Source of the DNA: Marchantia polymorpha subsp. ruderalis
Lineage: Eukaryota; Streptophyta; Marchantiopsida; Marchantiales; Marchantiaceae
Direction of reading: 5' to 3'
Length of the DNA: 64,000 nucleotides
Assembly: GCA_037833965.1 (NCBI GenBank)
Contig: AP031357.1
Span: 12,296,001 to 12,360,000, forward strand
Both the position numbers and the translations under genes were made by a program. Every line of letters starts with the position of its first letter. The first letter of the stretch is position 1. Below the pieces are notes generated by a model, which did no database searches, was not told the DNA's origin, and saw only the letters and a list, made by a program, of their open reading frames with translations. Positions 24,788 to 38,404 of the stretch are shown here, piece after piece.

Positions 24788-27700
24788 AATCACCCAAATC
24801 GGGAAAGCCCAGCGCGCATCTCGATAATCTTGCACAAAGTCCACCTTCTAGATGTGGAGGTCTCACATCACGCATGTGTGGAGGTTAAATCTAACTTCAG
24901 TCCTACCCAACAAGAACACTTCCACAGGCAAGTGCGTTCCTCTGATTTTATCTTGTTGGTAGCGTCAAGAAGAGACTGTGCTGTACTTTTTGTAATTAAT
25001 TTTCTCTCATGTTTTGAGGTGTACATTTCTCTCGACACTCCAAGCTTTGTGATGTTATTTGAAGTATATCGAGTACCTGAGTTGGATGTGTCAAAGTTTT
25101 GATTACTTTCGTACAGCTCGTTTTTTCAGTCCCGTTTCGAACCCTGACAGCAGACGACAGAATTCTTTGCTGACGATGTGATTGAAAGGGTTGAGTTTGT
25201 AGATTATGACATGAAACAGTGGTAAAGCTAAGTGCCAAGGCGATTGCGGTCCTTTTATGGACATTCCTTTTGATGTGACAAAACCTTTGCTTATCCTCTA
25301 TGTGGAACCTAAGGTATCCACGTTTGTTCCTTTCTAAGAACGGGCATTGGTTTCGCCAATTCATAATTTGTCTTTTTAATACTGCTTTTGCAAATGTGCT
25401 CAAATTGTGGCTGAACGTCCTCCGCGTGGGTTTGACGTCAAAGTCTCATGTGTTCAATTTTTAGGGGGCCTATATCTCAGTTTGCTTATATGCGCCGTCA
25501 CTTCCAGTGTTTTAAACACTTGTAGCCAGATCGCACATCTCATCAGGCACAATCAAGGACGCTGTATATGTCAGAAATTGGGTTCATAATCACTCTGCCT
25601 AAGTCATTTGTGGTGGACAGTTCTGTAGGTTGTACCATGTCTTGAATAGCTAGAGACATAGACAAGCTATGAGTAAGCAGGCCTGTCCAATCGAGAAGAA
25701 TATGATTTGATTTTTCATATAGTTTTCGAGCCACTTGTAATGATTACTTTTTGCTTCCGGATATAGAATTCATGATCTACGTTTGTGGAACAATTGAAAT
25801 GTAGAAAATTTCATGGGGAGTAAGATATGTTTTAGGAGAAGGAAAAGTCACCTGAAAGTAGCAAAGGACTCGTAAGCGACTGACTTTTATGTCACCTTGT
25901 ATGGTTCGGAAAAGTGGCCAAATATTGATGTGGTCTCAAGCCATTGAAAAACGTTTTTCAAAGCTTTCATTTGTGTGGTTTCATCTAGGTATGTCGAAGA
26001 CTCTTGGATATTATAGTTATCATCCTCAATGTTAGATCACGTTGAGATTCGGGAGAAGTAAGATATTTCTGCTTACCCTTGAATGGATCCTGACCTTTTA
26101 CGGACACCCTTCGTTTTCGTCTTTGGGGTCGGTTTCTTCACTAGGATTTCCGTACCGTTATGTTGGTTTGTATCTACATTAAGCTTGCGTCACATTGCTT
26201 ACTACATGTGGTTAGCAAGATCAATCGCTAAAACTGACTGGTGTCTCTTTGATTTTGAATGGAGACAGGGCTTGACCTACATTCTACTTCTGACCTTTGC
26301 GATTTGGTTACGATGCTGGAAACTTCGAGTCTTTAGTTTTGTATATATTTTTTGCTGCCTGTCTGGAAGTTGTGAAAGTCACCGACGTTTTATTTTGTCT
26401 CTATCATCTTTATCATTTTTACTTCTCCACCTCCACCTCCACTTGAAACACTTGAAAGCAGCGACACACAATGGGTTGTTTACCTTATCAGGTCGTCGAC
26501 AGCAGCATTTCCGGTCTGAAACGTCGCAAGAACTATGTTCTTTCTAAAAGGTGAGATACATGTGGCTCGCTGCATGACACTTATATGCTTTCAAAGGAGA
26601 TGAGCATTCATTGCCGTTGAACGAATGCTGATCGGAAAGAAACTTCCTTTGCAGCCAAAAGAACTTCACTCTTTTGCAGATTGTAGCGATATGGTCAACA
26701 AGGGAAGGTGTGCCGTCATGTAGTTCGTGTTAATGTGCTCTTAAAACAAATCTGTCCGAGACAAAGTCTAAGTAACGAGACTTAAACCAGCAAAAACATC
26801 TTATCGGTGAGAAGTACTCAGGTTCGAGGAAGGTTTACATGGAACTTTCTTCATCTACTATACGTTTCATTTAATTGGTCAATGACAATGTTTTCCATAA
26901 ATATACCATATATGATTGAATGTATTTATCCTCACAGCACTCTATAAACATAGGTTATGACATGGTTACTGTCATTGCTGTGTTTAGAAGATATATTATT
27001 TGTCAGCGCAATTTATATGGAGCACTTGAATGACCTGAAGCTTGGGATTTTTCTTGTAGTAGCAAATTGATAGAAAAAAATTAGTGATTGATGTCACTAG
27101 TTTTGAGCACTACATGCTATAAATGCACATGATGATATTGGGTCAAATATTTGTAATGTCTGGAATTCTAAATCATATCAAGATTGTTCCAAATATTACC
27201 TTTTATCATTTAGAAATTTAAATATGATTGAAAATAATACATTGAATGATAAATTTACTATATTTTATTTTTTTAATAATTATTTAGGGAGTGGTTACTT
27301 ATACCGTACTTAGAGCTCATTAGCTTTCACTCTACTCCAGGCTCTTCTATCAACGGTAGATATAGGGTTGTAAGTTATTTGGATGAGTAGCATTCAGTGT
27401 AGGGTGTCATCCAATCATAGAATGTCACACCAATCATAGAATCTTATATATTATGGTGATGATAATTAAAACTAATTGAGGTATAGCTATCACTAGTCAT
27501 TATTTCTTGTATGATTAAAAAACTAATTATTTATATTTAAATCATCATCTATCATAATGATTGAAAAAAATTTTGTGAAATTTTTTATATACTAACATCA
27601 AATTGTATACAATGATAGATTATTTTGATAAAAATAATGAATAATAACACATTTCATGCAAGTTTGTATCTCTCATTCAAATAATCATTCATATATGGAA

Positions 27701-28900
27701 ATTATTTGAATATATTAAAATTCAAAATAATTATTTTATTAAATTAATTTTTAAACATTATTATATTAATCTCAAACACAAACTAAAAATTATTAATATT
27801 TTTTTCTAATATTTAAAATTGTTAGTATTTAATTGAAAATCTTTGATAATAAGTAAGTGACCCAACATAACATATAATGTTATTATTTTATAGTTATTTG
27901 TTGAGAATAAGTGTACTAAATAATACGTGTGTTTGTTTAGATTAGGATGAAATGTGTCAATTAAAAACGATATGAAAATAATCTATATATTTGTCAATTA
28001 GATTTTGAATGTATCAATTAAGAACGATAAGTTAACAATCTATATGGTTGTTAATTAAATATTGAATTTGTTAATTAGTATGTTAGTTGAAAACGACATA
28101 TCAACATTCCATATGTTTGTTAAACTATCTGCCAAACTATCGATCCATTAAGAATGAATTGGATGATGAGAATGAAATATTATTTCCTTGTAATTGTTAA
28201 TCTGATCAATATAACGTAAAGAAGAACCATTCTAATTATCTTTCACCTCTAGAGTTGTGTTTATTCTTCGAATAAACTTTTCTTTTGATACATAATGTTA
28301 CAACTCCACATCTGTGTTTTTTAACTACATCTTGTTGCAACCATCATCTACATCATTGAATCTAGAGGATGAAAAATCAATAAGTGATTTATTGTTAGTC
28401 ACAACAGTTATCATAAGAGTTGCAATCAAGTCAAAGAATTTGAAGTACACTTGAACTTATGTACCTTATGCTAAGGTATTTATGTCGTATTTATTCTCTT
28501 GATTACTACGGTATGATGGAGCTTTAGGATTTGAAATTTAGTGGCAGTGAAATGATTATTGAACAAGCCATGGTCAGTAGGAGATAGAGGCTGGACGTGG
28601 CAAGGAATGTCTTGAGGAACGAAATGAGTCAAGAAAACAAGCACGTAAGGCTCGTTGAGGTTCTTTATCCGAAGACAAAAAACGAGGATTGATGAACAAA
28701 AGCATTCAACTGTTGGACGCAGATTCATTGAGCATTGTACCTAGAACGCAACACCGTTTGTTAAAGATTAAAGTACCTTTTGATAGAGTACGAAGTATCG
28801 TTGGTTAAATATTGATCACAATTGATTGTTGAATTTTTTGTTTCTAGATTATTCTATGTGTCTACGAGACAAGAGATGAATGAATGAAATAGAAAAATCT
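24788..28900. other. 3' flank of KASH-like gene and intergenic DNA
   Basis: The first several hundred bases probably hold the 3' UTR. A 154-codon open frame at 26083-26547 has no recognisable domain and looks like chance. From about 26.9 kb the sequence becomes AT-rich. Confidence 0.5.
27955..28130. repeat. Degenerate tandem repeat, about 60-70 bp period
   Basis: Three diverged units share the pattern (C/T)AATTA(A/G)(A/G)AACGA, then AATCTATAT, then a TTGTTAATTA-like block. AT-rich, non-coding. Confidence 0.5.
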
Positions 28901-29019
28901 TCAAATCAAATTGTTGCAGTCACAACTTCAAATGTTTGTTGTAACAATGTCACAACCATTAAATTTGAAGTAACAAACATAATCAAATACAATGGACATG
29001 GTGACTATTTGTTTTGAAA

Positions 29020-30345
29020 TACATAAATGAAGAGCAAGTTGAGGGCCATGGATCTCGTCAAGTTGTTGACGCCAAAACTATCAAATTACAACGATGACGA
29101 TTGTAAGTAACTTCAAAAACAAGCTCTGAATATTGTCATTGTCTATTTGCAATCTTTGACCTTGAAAAAACTGGATGAATATGACAAGTGTACTAATTTA
29201 TTTGATACTTTTGAACTACGATTTCATCCAAAGAGCTATCAAACAAGTTGTATGCTTACTTGAAGCTAATGAGTTTCAAAATGAAGTATTATGACATAAG
29301 GATTCAAGAGCACATCAATGCATTTGATTACTGATCTATAAAATCTTGGAAAGTAAATATCTGATGAGAGTAAAGTTCTTCATCTTTGTAGTTCACTGCG
29401 AAAATTTTATCAATTATTATTGTGTATCTTGTTTCATCGTAATGGACAAACCATCACTTACAACAAGATTGTAAGTATCATGTTGATTGATGATTTACAA
29501 CAAAAGATGATATTATCATATACTCCATCATTTTTTTTGTTACAACATTGAATGTGATTCAAAGTCACACATATTTAAAGAATGGCAAGGATGACAAGCG
29601 TTTTGGATCCAAAGGTAGATCCAATTATATAGGTAATTTTCCAGAAAGAAAATCGTTGGTGTATAGGAGACGTGAGAAAAGTGACCATTTCAAGAAGAAC
29701 TTCCATGTAAAAATCAAAGGTGATCATTCTCTGTTAGCAAATGTGGCTCAAGAGTTTAATCTGAGGATTATGATTTGTTTAAAAATGGACTATGATGCTA
29801 GAGATATGATTTATGCAACTGATAAAAGTTTGTTGATAATGTGTAGATTCTAGATAATGCTTAATCTTATCAATGTACTATGATGCTAGAGTATGACTTA
29901 TGCAATTGATCAAAGGTTGTTGGTGATGTATAATGACTGCTTTAAGATTAATCTTATCACATATGTTACGTTACATTAGATTGTCTTCTTGCACTTTATT
30001 AGTATCAATTGGTTCAATTTTTATGATGAATAATTAATATTGTAAGATTGAAGGTATTGAATATTTTAAGATTTGCATGTTTATTGGAGTCCAATGTACA
30101 TTGATTCAAGTTAATTTGATACCTAATATAAAAAAAAATCTTGATATTTCTTGGAATGTTAGATTCAAAAGATATTGAGTGAAATTTTAAGAAAGTAATG
30201 CTTGAGATTTAGAATATTTGATAAGATTATATTTAGAAATCATAAGTACAATAATCTATACTTGTTAGAATAAATTATAATTTGTGATGAAATTAACTTT
30301 ATTAGATTTATAGTTGAAATGTGTCATCCCAACTAAAAATCTAGA
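29020..30345 (+). mobile_element. Decayed Ty1/copia fragment (gag to pre-integrase)
   Basis: Translating through stops shows a copia gag: LLTPKLSNYNDDD, QALNIVIVYLQSL, SNKLYAYLKLMSFKM and ISDESKVLHL, between about 29040 and 29400. A ruined zinc knuckle follows near 29660-29710, where only the HFKKNF part is still readable. The segment at about 29650-30330 is collinear with the copia element at 59.6-60.2 kb, including the TTTGCATGTTT and CATAAG(T/C)ACAATAATCT blocks, so both belong to one family. No gag remains at the 59.5 kb element, making the two copies complementary. No LTRs were recognised and the fragment ends near the pre-integrase domain. Confidence 0.75.
29790..29965. repeat. 88-bp tandem duplication within the copia fragment
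   Basis: CTATGATGCTAGAG recurs at 29790 and 29878. Both copies continue through related TATGACTTATGCAA-like and TTGTTG(A/G)T(A/G)ATGT blocks. The related element at 59.7 kb has only one copy, so the duplication happened in this copy. Confidence 0.65.
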
Positions 30346-33300
30346 ATACATAATTAATAGGCGCAAGCAAGCAGTAAACTATATCAGGAATTTCCACCTA
30401 TACCATACAATTTAAGATACTCAAGACAATTTGTGGCTCTCGAATTCCAAGATACTCATCTCAACAGGCAAATATGTGACGTGGCAATTATATATCTCTT
30501 GCTACTGATCCGAAGTTTGCTATGTCTACTATTCATGCTTGAAACGATTATGTGACCCCGAGGTAGAGTTCAATACTGAATCCACACAACGAAGCAAACT
30601 CCGGAAAGCTAAAATTCATTAAAACATATTCATCCCTTGTTACCTCTCGGACTGCAGATGCTTGAAACTTCAGAAACGTTTGCGTCCACATTGCACCGCG
30701 TGTACAATTTAATGGAGGCGTTCAATGAGGATGCTTGTGTATGCAATGGGTTACGGACTAGGTGATTTGTTCCGTTGGTCTTCCCTGTTTTGTATTGTAG
30801 ATCATGGACAGAGCTAATCAGGAGTAAAGGATCCAGAAGTATGTGTGGAGGGAAGCCACTTGCAGTACTCAGTTGTATCTGGAGACAAATGGATGAAGTT
30901 ATGTGAATCTTTTGTATCAAGAATGCTGAACAGTTCATGTCAGGGGTCAGGTAGGGTAAGAGAGGCTGGACGCAAAAAGAACGGAGCGGCAGTCTTTCTA
31001 ATGACTATCCTATGTTAAATTTTTCGAGATTGTGAGGATAACAAAGCCTCCAATACAACGTCATCACGGGAGTTGGCCACACGAGACTTCATGGCTTTAA
31101 AATCATATGCCATGGATCATTTTCTACATTACAGCGGACGTGGCTCATACTTGCCGGGTATATTTTGTTAAGCTGGTGTGGATTACTTAGATCGCTGCAA
31201 TGTCGTCGACATAGAACTTCCCCGCTATTCAGACGGAGACTAACTTATCAACTTTAATATTTCATTCTTGGTCTCTAAAATCGTCAAAATTAATCGCTTT
31301 CAATTCCTCTGATTTTCTTCTTCTCTATCTTGCATAACAAAATTATTTGATGTGCATCGTAGTTGATGTTGATGTAGTTGATATCAAGTATTTCGCCCTT
31401 GCGTTACTGATCGGAGAGAAATTTATTTACTGGTTACCGCAGCGATTATTTTGCTCGATTTGAAACTACCTTACACTTAGGCAGTTCAATCACCATTGAT
31501 TAGACACGAAGAAACAAAAGCCCGGATCATACAGATATATGAGAGAAGTAATGGTTGTCATCTTAATAAAGTGTAGAAATCTATCTGAGCTTGAATAAGT
31601 ATATACTACATCTGTGGCAGAGCGTTTGAATATTACCTAATAGATGCGAATTTTAAGGACACTTCTTTTGTTTTTTGTTGAGAGTTTGTCGTTTCGTAGT
31701 TTGCGTCACAAGATCTACTTTGGGAAGACTGTGCCGAAGTTCAAAGTTCGAACCATCTCCATCCGTTCATTCGAAACTACGATGCCAAAATTGGGTGAAG
31801 TCGACTAACATGTACTACATGGCGCCGCCGAATCTTTAGTATATCAAAGGATATACGGAAATTTTCACGTGGAGCTCTCTAAGAGATGGCAAAAAAGGAC
31901 AAAGGAGTGTCTTTATCGTAGACAGTGATCATCCGTTTTACACTTTAAGCAAAGCTATCGGACATGCTTACGAGGCACGAGCCATTTAAGTTACAACTTG
32001 TTGCATAATGTTCTGTTCCATAAACTCTGTATAACAATAATAGAATGGAGGCCAAGTAACTTCTGTGCATTCATCTGCTTGTGATTTGTTGATCGGGTTT
32101 GGTTGATGTATTTGTGTATACTGCCTTCAATAATTCCAGCCTAAACTGAAGAAATTCCCCCAGTGAATTCTGTTTTTATATTGTGGCTCGTATGTACTTG
32201 ACTTTGAGCATGCAATATGGCACTAGTGATTAGAAAAATGTGGCTCGTATGTCCTGGAGCTCTCTCCAATTCAACTGGAGTAACTAGTTGAGGTATTGAG
32301 AAACAAAAGTTTAGTAGGCATGTAGTGTATGATATAATTTATATGCCAGCAACAGACAGCATCATACGGAAGACCATGAAACCATCCTAAATAATTTTTA
32401 AGTTTTCCACGTGATTACAGTCATGTGTCTACATAGTTTGATTGGGTTTACGAGGATTAGCGTCTATCACTGAGTGGCAAATTTGTGATTCGGTAGAGTT
32501 ATTTTTTGTTTTTCTCAAGTTTTTCCCTTTTCTGGCATCGAGTTGCCACGTATACGAGTCGGTAGACGTGGCGGAGCGACGAGGGGTAATTCCGAAACAT
32601 ACGTGTTGGAGATGTCGCTCCTGGGCCCCACATGGTTAACGGCCTGTGTCTATCGAAAGCAAAAGAACGGTGGCGGTTGTCTTTTGATATTTTCAGCATA
32701 TGCGGACCAATTGCAGAGAAAGTGGGTAAACTTCCGGTAAATTGCCGGAAGTCTTCCCTCTCGTAGAAGCAAGGATCTTAGACAGAGTCGATCTCGACTC
32801 TGCCCCACTCTTCTTCTTCAGATTGTGTCTGACAGTAGAAACTCACTTTGTACTGTCAAATTTCGTGTTTGGGAAAATTCACGAAAATTGGATCCAATGC
32901 AGTGCTAAAATCAGCGTCAATTGTCGCTAGATTGATTTCCTGCGGGAAAGACTGGAGTTATCTACTACAACGATTTCTCGTGTATTTGCCACAAGCAATA
33001 TCATATGGTGGATGAATGGGAGTAGTCTGTCGGACATTGCGGTCTTCACTCTTGGATCCTGTTTTGTTTTGCACCAGGGAGATTGGTTTTGCTCCAGTTT
33101 CAGTTGAACGTGATGAAGTTAGCCCTTCAATGAGGCTGAGAACGAGAGTGCATTGGGCAGTCACGCAAGAGCGCAAGCTGCGGACTAATAGCTTCTTCTG
33201 CCACTCTGACTCCTGTCTTAGTTCTGTTGACGATCTCAGGCAGGGCATTCCCTGCAAGGATTCTGCGGTGCAAGAGCACTGTCGTAGATAACCAAAGAAA

Positions 33301-33490
33301 CTTTGTGCTTGAAAGTCAAGCAATTGTCACTGTTCCCGACTGTGAACAATAAGGTCCGCTGGTGGCCAGGTGCTAATGAGTTGTTCCGTGTTTGTCCATA
33401 GTCTTTCGACCAAGCAGTGTTCGTTTCTCCGAATGCTGTGACCAATTCTGTACGTAAAGAAAAAATCAGTCGACTACTCATTGTGACATT
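30346..33490. other. Intergenic DNA and 5' flank of carrier gene
   Basis: No recognisable gene or RNA. The last kilobase is less AT-rich and may contain leader exons of the carrier gene downstream. Confidence 0.45.
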
Positions 33491-33621
33491 GATCAGTATT
33501 TTCATGTCCTACCAGTCTGCTGAGGCTTTTCAGTCGCTCTCTTTCAGCTCTTGGAGACGCTAGGGGCTCAACATCTAGTAAACGTAAGAAGGCTCTGAGG
33601 CGAGGCATTAGTATCATCAAC

Positions 33622-36537
33622 ATGGGTCAAAAGAAGCTTCGCTTTCGGTCGGACAATGAGAGATCGTTTTCAGCTGCGGATACCTCATGGAATACAGAGG
33701 ACAGCGGAGGACGAATTCCATTCTTCGAGAGAGTTTATAATTTGACTAACAAGGACAAAGTGTACACTTTGATGGAAGAAGAGGATATGACAGGCATTGA
33801 AGCCCACCGAAGACCGATCGTGACTCGTGGTTCGTTTCAGAACGTGAAACTCTCTTTTGTCTCTTTGCCTCTAACAGGCATCAAAGAAGAAAAACTTGCA
33901 CCTACCCAGTTTCCTTGGAGATGGAGCTGGAAAATGTGGTTGCCCGGTTTTGAGGATGCAGAACCTGGAGAAGCAGAAACGGCTCTCAATCATGTGTACG
34001 CTGGTGCGATGGCCAGAACTGTATCTCAGGTGCTTACATCCCATTCTTTGTCTTGACATCAAACAAACCTCTGAGTGTATTATCATGAATCCCCTGGTTT
34101 TAAGTCAATCGATTTTGCAGTCTTTTACAGGTCTTGAAGCAAAAGTCTGGTTTGTTCGATACCTTAGCATTGTTTATCACAAGTTTTGAGCAGAGAAAGT
34201 CGATGACGCTAAATGACATTGCTATCAGATACATTGATTTAGTTTCTGGTTGCGGACATCTTCCATATCTTAGTACCAAGAAAGTCATAACATCACCACT
34301 GAACAAACTACCACAACTCTCCACTCTTTTCAGCAGTTAACCTGCATTTTCGTCATTCGTTTTGATCTCTGACATCTTTTGAGACGTTTTTTGCATGTTT
34401 TAGTCTTCGACATCGCATTGCTGTGCAGAATATGACTGGCTTCTGTGAGTTTGTTAAATAATTTGGCATCGTTGCTTATTTGAAAAATTGCATTTCGATG
34501 TTGTGTGAAGGTTGGCATTCATCCTGTGGATACGGTGAAAACCAGAATGCAAGTTAAGGATCCTGCTAAGCAATTGAGGAAATGGAAAAAGAAAGTCGCC
34601 TCTAAACCCATTGGTTTAGGTCCTGTGGGTATAGACAACTGGTTTGTGAAGGGACCAGGAGACCTATTTAGAGGAGTAACAGGAGCCATTTTAGGGACTG
34701 TGCCGACTGCTCTATTATATTTTGCCTCTTACGAAGGTATGGCATGAAGATTTAACCAGTTCATGCATAAATAGCCTGGGTATGGAACTCTATGGAAATC
34801 ATCAACATTTTTTTTACAAAAAGATTTGCTTAGACGACAATTATTGTGTGTTGACTTTTCCAATCTATTGTTTTTCTCATTATGCAGTCACGAAGAGGAA
34901 GCTGAAGAAGATTTTGCCAGAAAATTGGGATGGACTTATCCATGTTGCTTCAGCCTCTGTCGGCACTATTGTAGCTTCAATTGTCCGGGTATTGGTCTAC
35001 AACTTGTAGAATCTGATGGCTGAAAGTGCTTGTGTTCAATAGTATTTCATAATCTGTTTCGACTTCTATGGATTATGAGATACTAGGACCAAAGTTGTGA
35101 TACCTATTACTACTTCCTTGCAGGTACCAGCGGATACTGTGAAACATAGAGTTCAGGCTTACATGCATGCAAATGGTAAGATTGGTGCTGTTGTATTCCT
35201 CTTTCTATTCAGAAGTCATCCGATCGCTGAAGACTTCTCTTCCGCTGAACGCCTAATTTTTCCAGCGCACATTTTCGCCGTAGCACCTGAAGTTTGGTGA
35301 TGTGTACGATTGTAGTCCCAGTAAACGTACGCTTCTGTTTAGATTACACCACGAGTTATGTGTACTATTAAATTGCTTCTTATGCTGCTTTCTTCGAGTT
35401 ACTAGCAGATCAGCGGCATTGGCCTTCCCACAACGCATTGCAACCTTACACGATATCCCTAGATATTTTTTCAAGGTTTGTAAATGACGATGGGTCTTTA
35501 CCAACTAACCTTTTTCTTCATCTTGACGCAGTATTTGAAGCATGCAGAATGGTTGTTGCTACAGATGGGATTGGTGGCCTTTACAGAGGCTTTTGGCCAA
35601 CGCTTATGCGAGATGTCCCCGAGATAGCAATCCAGGCATGACTAACCTCAAGCACATTTAACGGCTTCAGTACCTGAGGCTCTCCTCCTTGGTTCTGTAT
35701 CTTACGTTTGACTTCGCGAACGTGCTGCAGCAAATTTATCTCAAAAAGAATTTACTTCGCTGAATTCTCTAACTATCATATTAATATGCATATTGCAGTT
35801 TGGTGTATATGAGAAACTGAGGAGCTATATTACAACGAAACGCAAAGTATCCAAATTAACGTAAGCTGCCTTGTTTCCGGAACCTTTCCGTGAACTCTTG
35901 TATAAAACCTTGGCTTCTTGCTCGGAATCTCTTTTTCTTCATGTGTGGATGGTGTCGTCCCAACAATGGATAGGGATCGTCTTTTCTTTGAGGTTTGAGT
36001 GCTGTCAGTATCTGATTTGTTCAGTCAACGTTATGTGCAGCACTCCCGAACATTTGCTACTGGGAGCGTTTGCAGGTGCTATTGCAGCAACCTGCACGAT
36101 GCCAGTAAGTGAATTAACTACTACAAATGTGTTTGATGTTGCTCAGATAATGTTGGATATGAGGAATCTCTTCCTTTTCCGAGTTTCACAAGTGGATTTC
36201 CGAGTTTGTTTTCTAACTAGTGTCAGATCATGTGCTCAATATTGAAACGACGTAGAATTTACTCATCCTCTCGGAGTATGTCATTCATTCTGCCCCGCTT
36301 TTTGTGCTTGCACGCTCATCAAAAGTCATGGTAGTTACACTTATTATTTGTGCAATGATAGCTTGATTTCATTAAAACGAGACAGCAATGCGGAATGTCG
36401 GCGAGTATACCCGACATTGTGGCGTCTGTTATTCAAGAAAAAGGTGTAGGAGGTCTATTTACTGGTTTGGTACGTATGTTTTGCATCTCCCATCTACGTT
36501 GGTCGGCATTTCTCGTAGATTAGTGCTCAAGCTTATG

Positions 36538-36573
<36 letters not shown>

Positions 36574-36924
36574 CGAATACTTTGGGTCACGAGCAATTAT
36601 TATATAGTTGATGAATATGCGAAATCTTGATTTGTTTTGTTTAACATGTGAGATACGGAAGGGGTTGAGGATTTCTGACAAAATTGGGTCTTACTTCCGG
36701 TGTGTGGTTCTTTATTTCTCTGTTCTGTAATGCAGGGATCGCGAGTGCTTCACGTATCCTTGATGTCAGCACTCTTCTTCGGTTTGTTTGAGTATTGCAA
36801 GCTGGTAATGACTCATCCCATTTCAGAGCAGACTTACTCGATGTACAGTGTAAGTAAGGGTATAAGGGAATCACATATGTATAGGAGTAAATTGGAGTCA
36901 ATGCGAATGGCTCGAGGAAGTTGA
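33622..36924 (+). CDS. Mitochondrial carrier family transporter, nine exons
   Basis: Exons 33622-34029, 34511-34736, 34888-34988, 35124-35175, 35532-35635, 35799-35860, 36041-36104, 36362-36469 and 36736-36924 join in frame to 437 residues. All three carrier repeats are present: PVDTVKTRMQ (residue 141), PADTVKHRVQ (247) and PLDFIKTRQQ (339). Each marks the kink of an odd-numbered helix in the six-helix fold. Matching even-helix motifs include GDLFRGVTGAILGTVP, GGLYRGFWPTLMRDVPEIAIQ and GGLFTGLGSRVLHV. An N-terminal extension of about 120 polar residues precedes helix 1. Such extended carriers resemble the plant SAM-transporter-like subgroup (SAMTL), but the substrate is unproven. The intron after 35635 starts with GC instead of GT. 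The frame stays open upstream of the ATG with a basic run (SSKRKKALRRG) and a good acceptor at 33546-33547, so an earlier exon may exist. Sites: mitochondrial inner membrane or plastid envelope. Confidence 0.88.
36542..36571. repeat. (TA)n microsatellite in last intron of the carrier gene
   Basis: Fifteen uninterrupted AT dinucleotides lie in the final intron, between 36469 and 36736. Confidence 0.9.
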
Positions 36925-38258
36925 ATGGATCACTGACCAATTACAGAATAAACAGGTCATCTAGAAATGTAGGTTTAGAATTAGACTCGCCTGTAAAGTG
37001 TGCATAGCAGCACGTCCTCCGTGGCAATCTATCTAACCTGGGGCAGATTGTCATGGGGCAGGTACTGAAACCCGGTCGGGATCAATATGATAGCCAAATT
37101 TTCCCCAAAATTATGCTGAAGAGAAGGGACAAAATTTGGAAAAGACAATTTGTGTACACCGGATAGTTAGTGGTCACGACCCTACGGTCAATTGTCGATA
37201 AAAATTTGTACATTCACAACGCCGTTATATAGAAAAGGCACGAAGCAAGGTGCGTTTTCTAATTTTCACTGCCCTTACCGATTATATCTTCGTGCTGGTT
37301 GTAACTGCCCTCACAACATGGCACAGATTAGTGTCATGTGAATTCGACGGTACGAAGACTCTTATGGGAGTCAGATGACAGGCAAACATGAGTGATTGAT
37401 GAGGTTGTAGATAAGCTTGTGATTGACATTTCAAGAATTTTTTTCAAGTAGAGATTGTAGACGATGCAAAATCTTGTTATATTCGGGGTCAAGCCTTGGG
37501 CAACCAAGCAACCTCTAATGTGGCGTTATATTTTTAGTGATGAAAATAATATCACTACGTTTATTTGTCCTGCATCGCATGTCTAAATTTTCCCGATAAA
37601 AGAGCTCGGTGCAGTGTTCGGCTGTACATCTCTTTTTAGGCAGTATCTGATAGTCGAGTGCAACTCCGAGAGATTGCATTCTTTTGCTTGCTTGGGCCGT
37701 GTTTAGTGCCTCATCATCAGAAGTGGGCTATTGTAATGAAATATATGTACGTCAATTCTGTCCATAGATTTTGATTAGACAGATGTGGTTGCATGAGGAC
37801 AAAATGGAGATACTCAGTTAGTTTGTATGTTTTGTAGTCAAGAAGTAGTAATATTGCACGAGTTGACTATAACCATTAACTCTGCTTGCAAAATATCAGT
37901 GTTAACTACGAATAACCAATCGAAGACGATTTGTAGCATAGATAAACGCATGCACTTGGGTTCAAACGAGGATGTGCTGTATTGCACCGTAAAATACAGA
38001 TATAAAACTCTTCTTGTCTATGAAGGGTAAAATACTTAGAATAATAATCTTTAGAAAAGAAGCAAGTAGGATGAGTGACCACAACTTTGTAATGTAGAGA
38101 TAAGACTCTTACATGTCCTCGTCCCAATGTGATTTATGTTGCAGCACACAATTCTTCGTGCTCATGTTGAAGCGCCCTACATTTCCATTGTGATATACGT
38201 AATGCTTTGTCATATGCGTTGCAACTACAGCAAATTTAAAGTCATTGATAAGTCATTT

Positions 38259-38286
38259 GACGTCCAGATTCTACAACCTGGACGTC
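38259..38286. repeat. 9-bp perfect inverted repeat
   Basis: GACGTCCAG and CTGGACGTC flank a 10-nt loop. It stands alone in intergenic DNA about 1.3 kb downstream of the carrier gene stop and has no adjacent T-tract. Confidence 0.8.
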
Positions 38287-38369
38287 GAGAAGAGTGAAAA
38301 TACGAGTCTGTCCTTTAAAATTTATCTCACAACCATCGCCAACTAACTGCATCTAACAGCACGTAACTC

Positions 38370-38372
<3 letters not shown>

Positions 38373-38402
<30 letters not shown>
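38373..38402. repeat. (TA)n microsatellite
   Basis: About fifteen uninterrupted TA dinucleotides. Confidence 0.9.

Positions 38403-38404
<2 letters not shown>

Noticed and set aside
26083-26547. 154-codon frame with hydrophobic segments
   Set aside because: No homologue recognised, unusual composition, no splice context or neighbouring exons.
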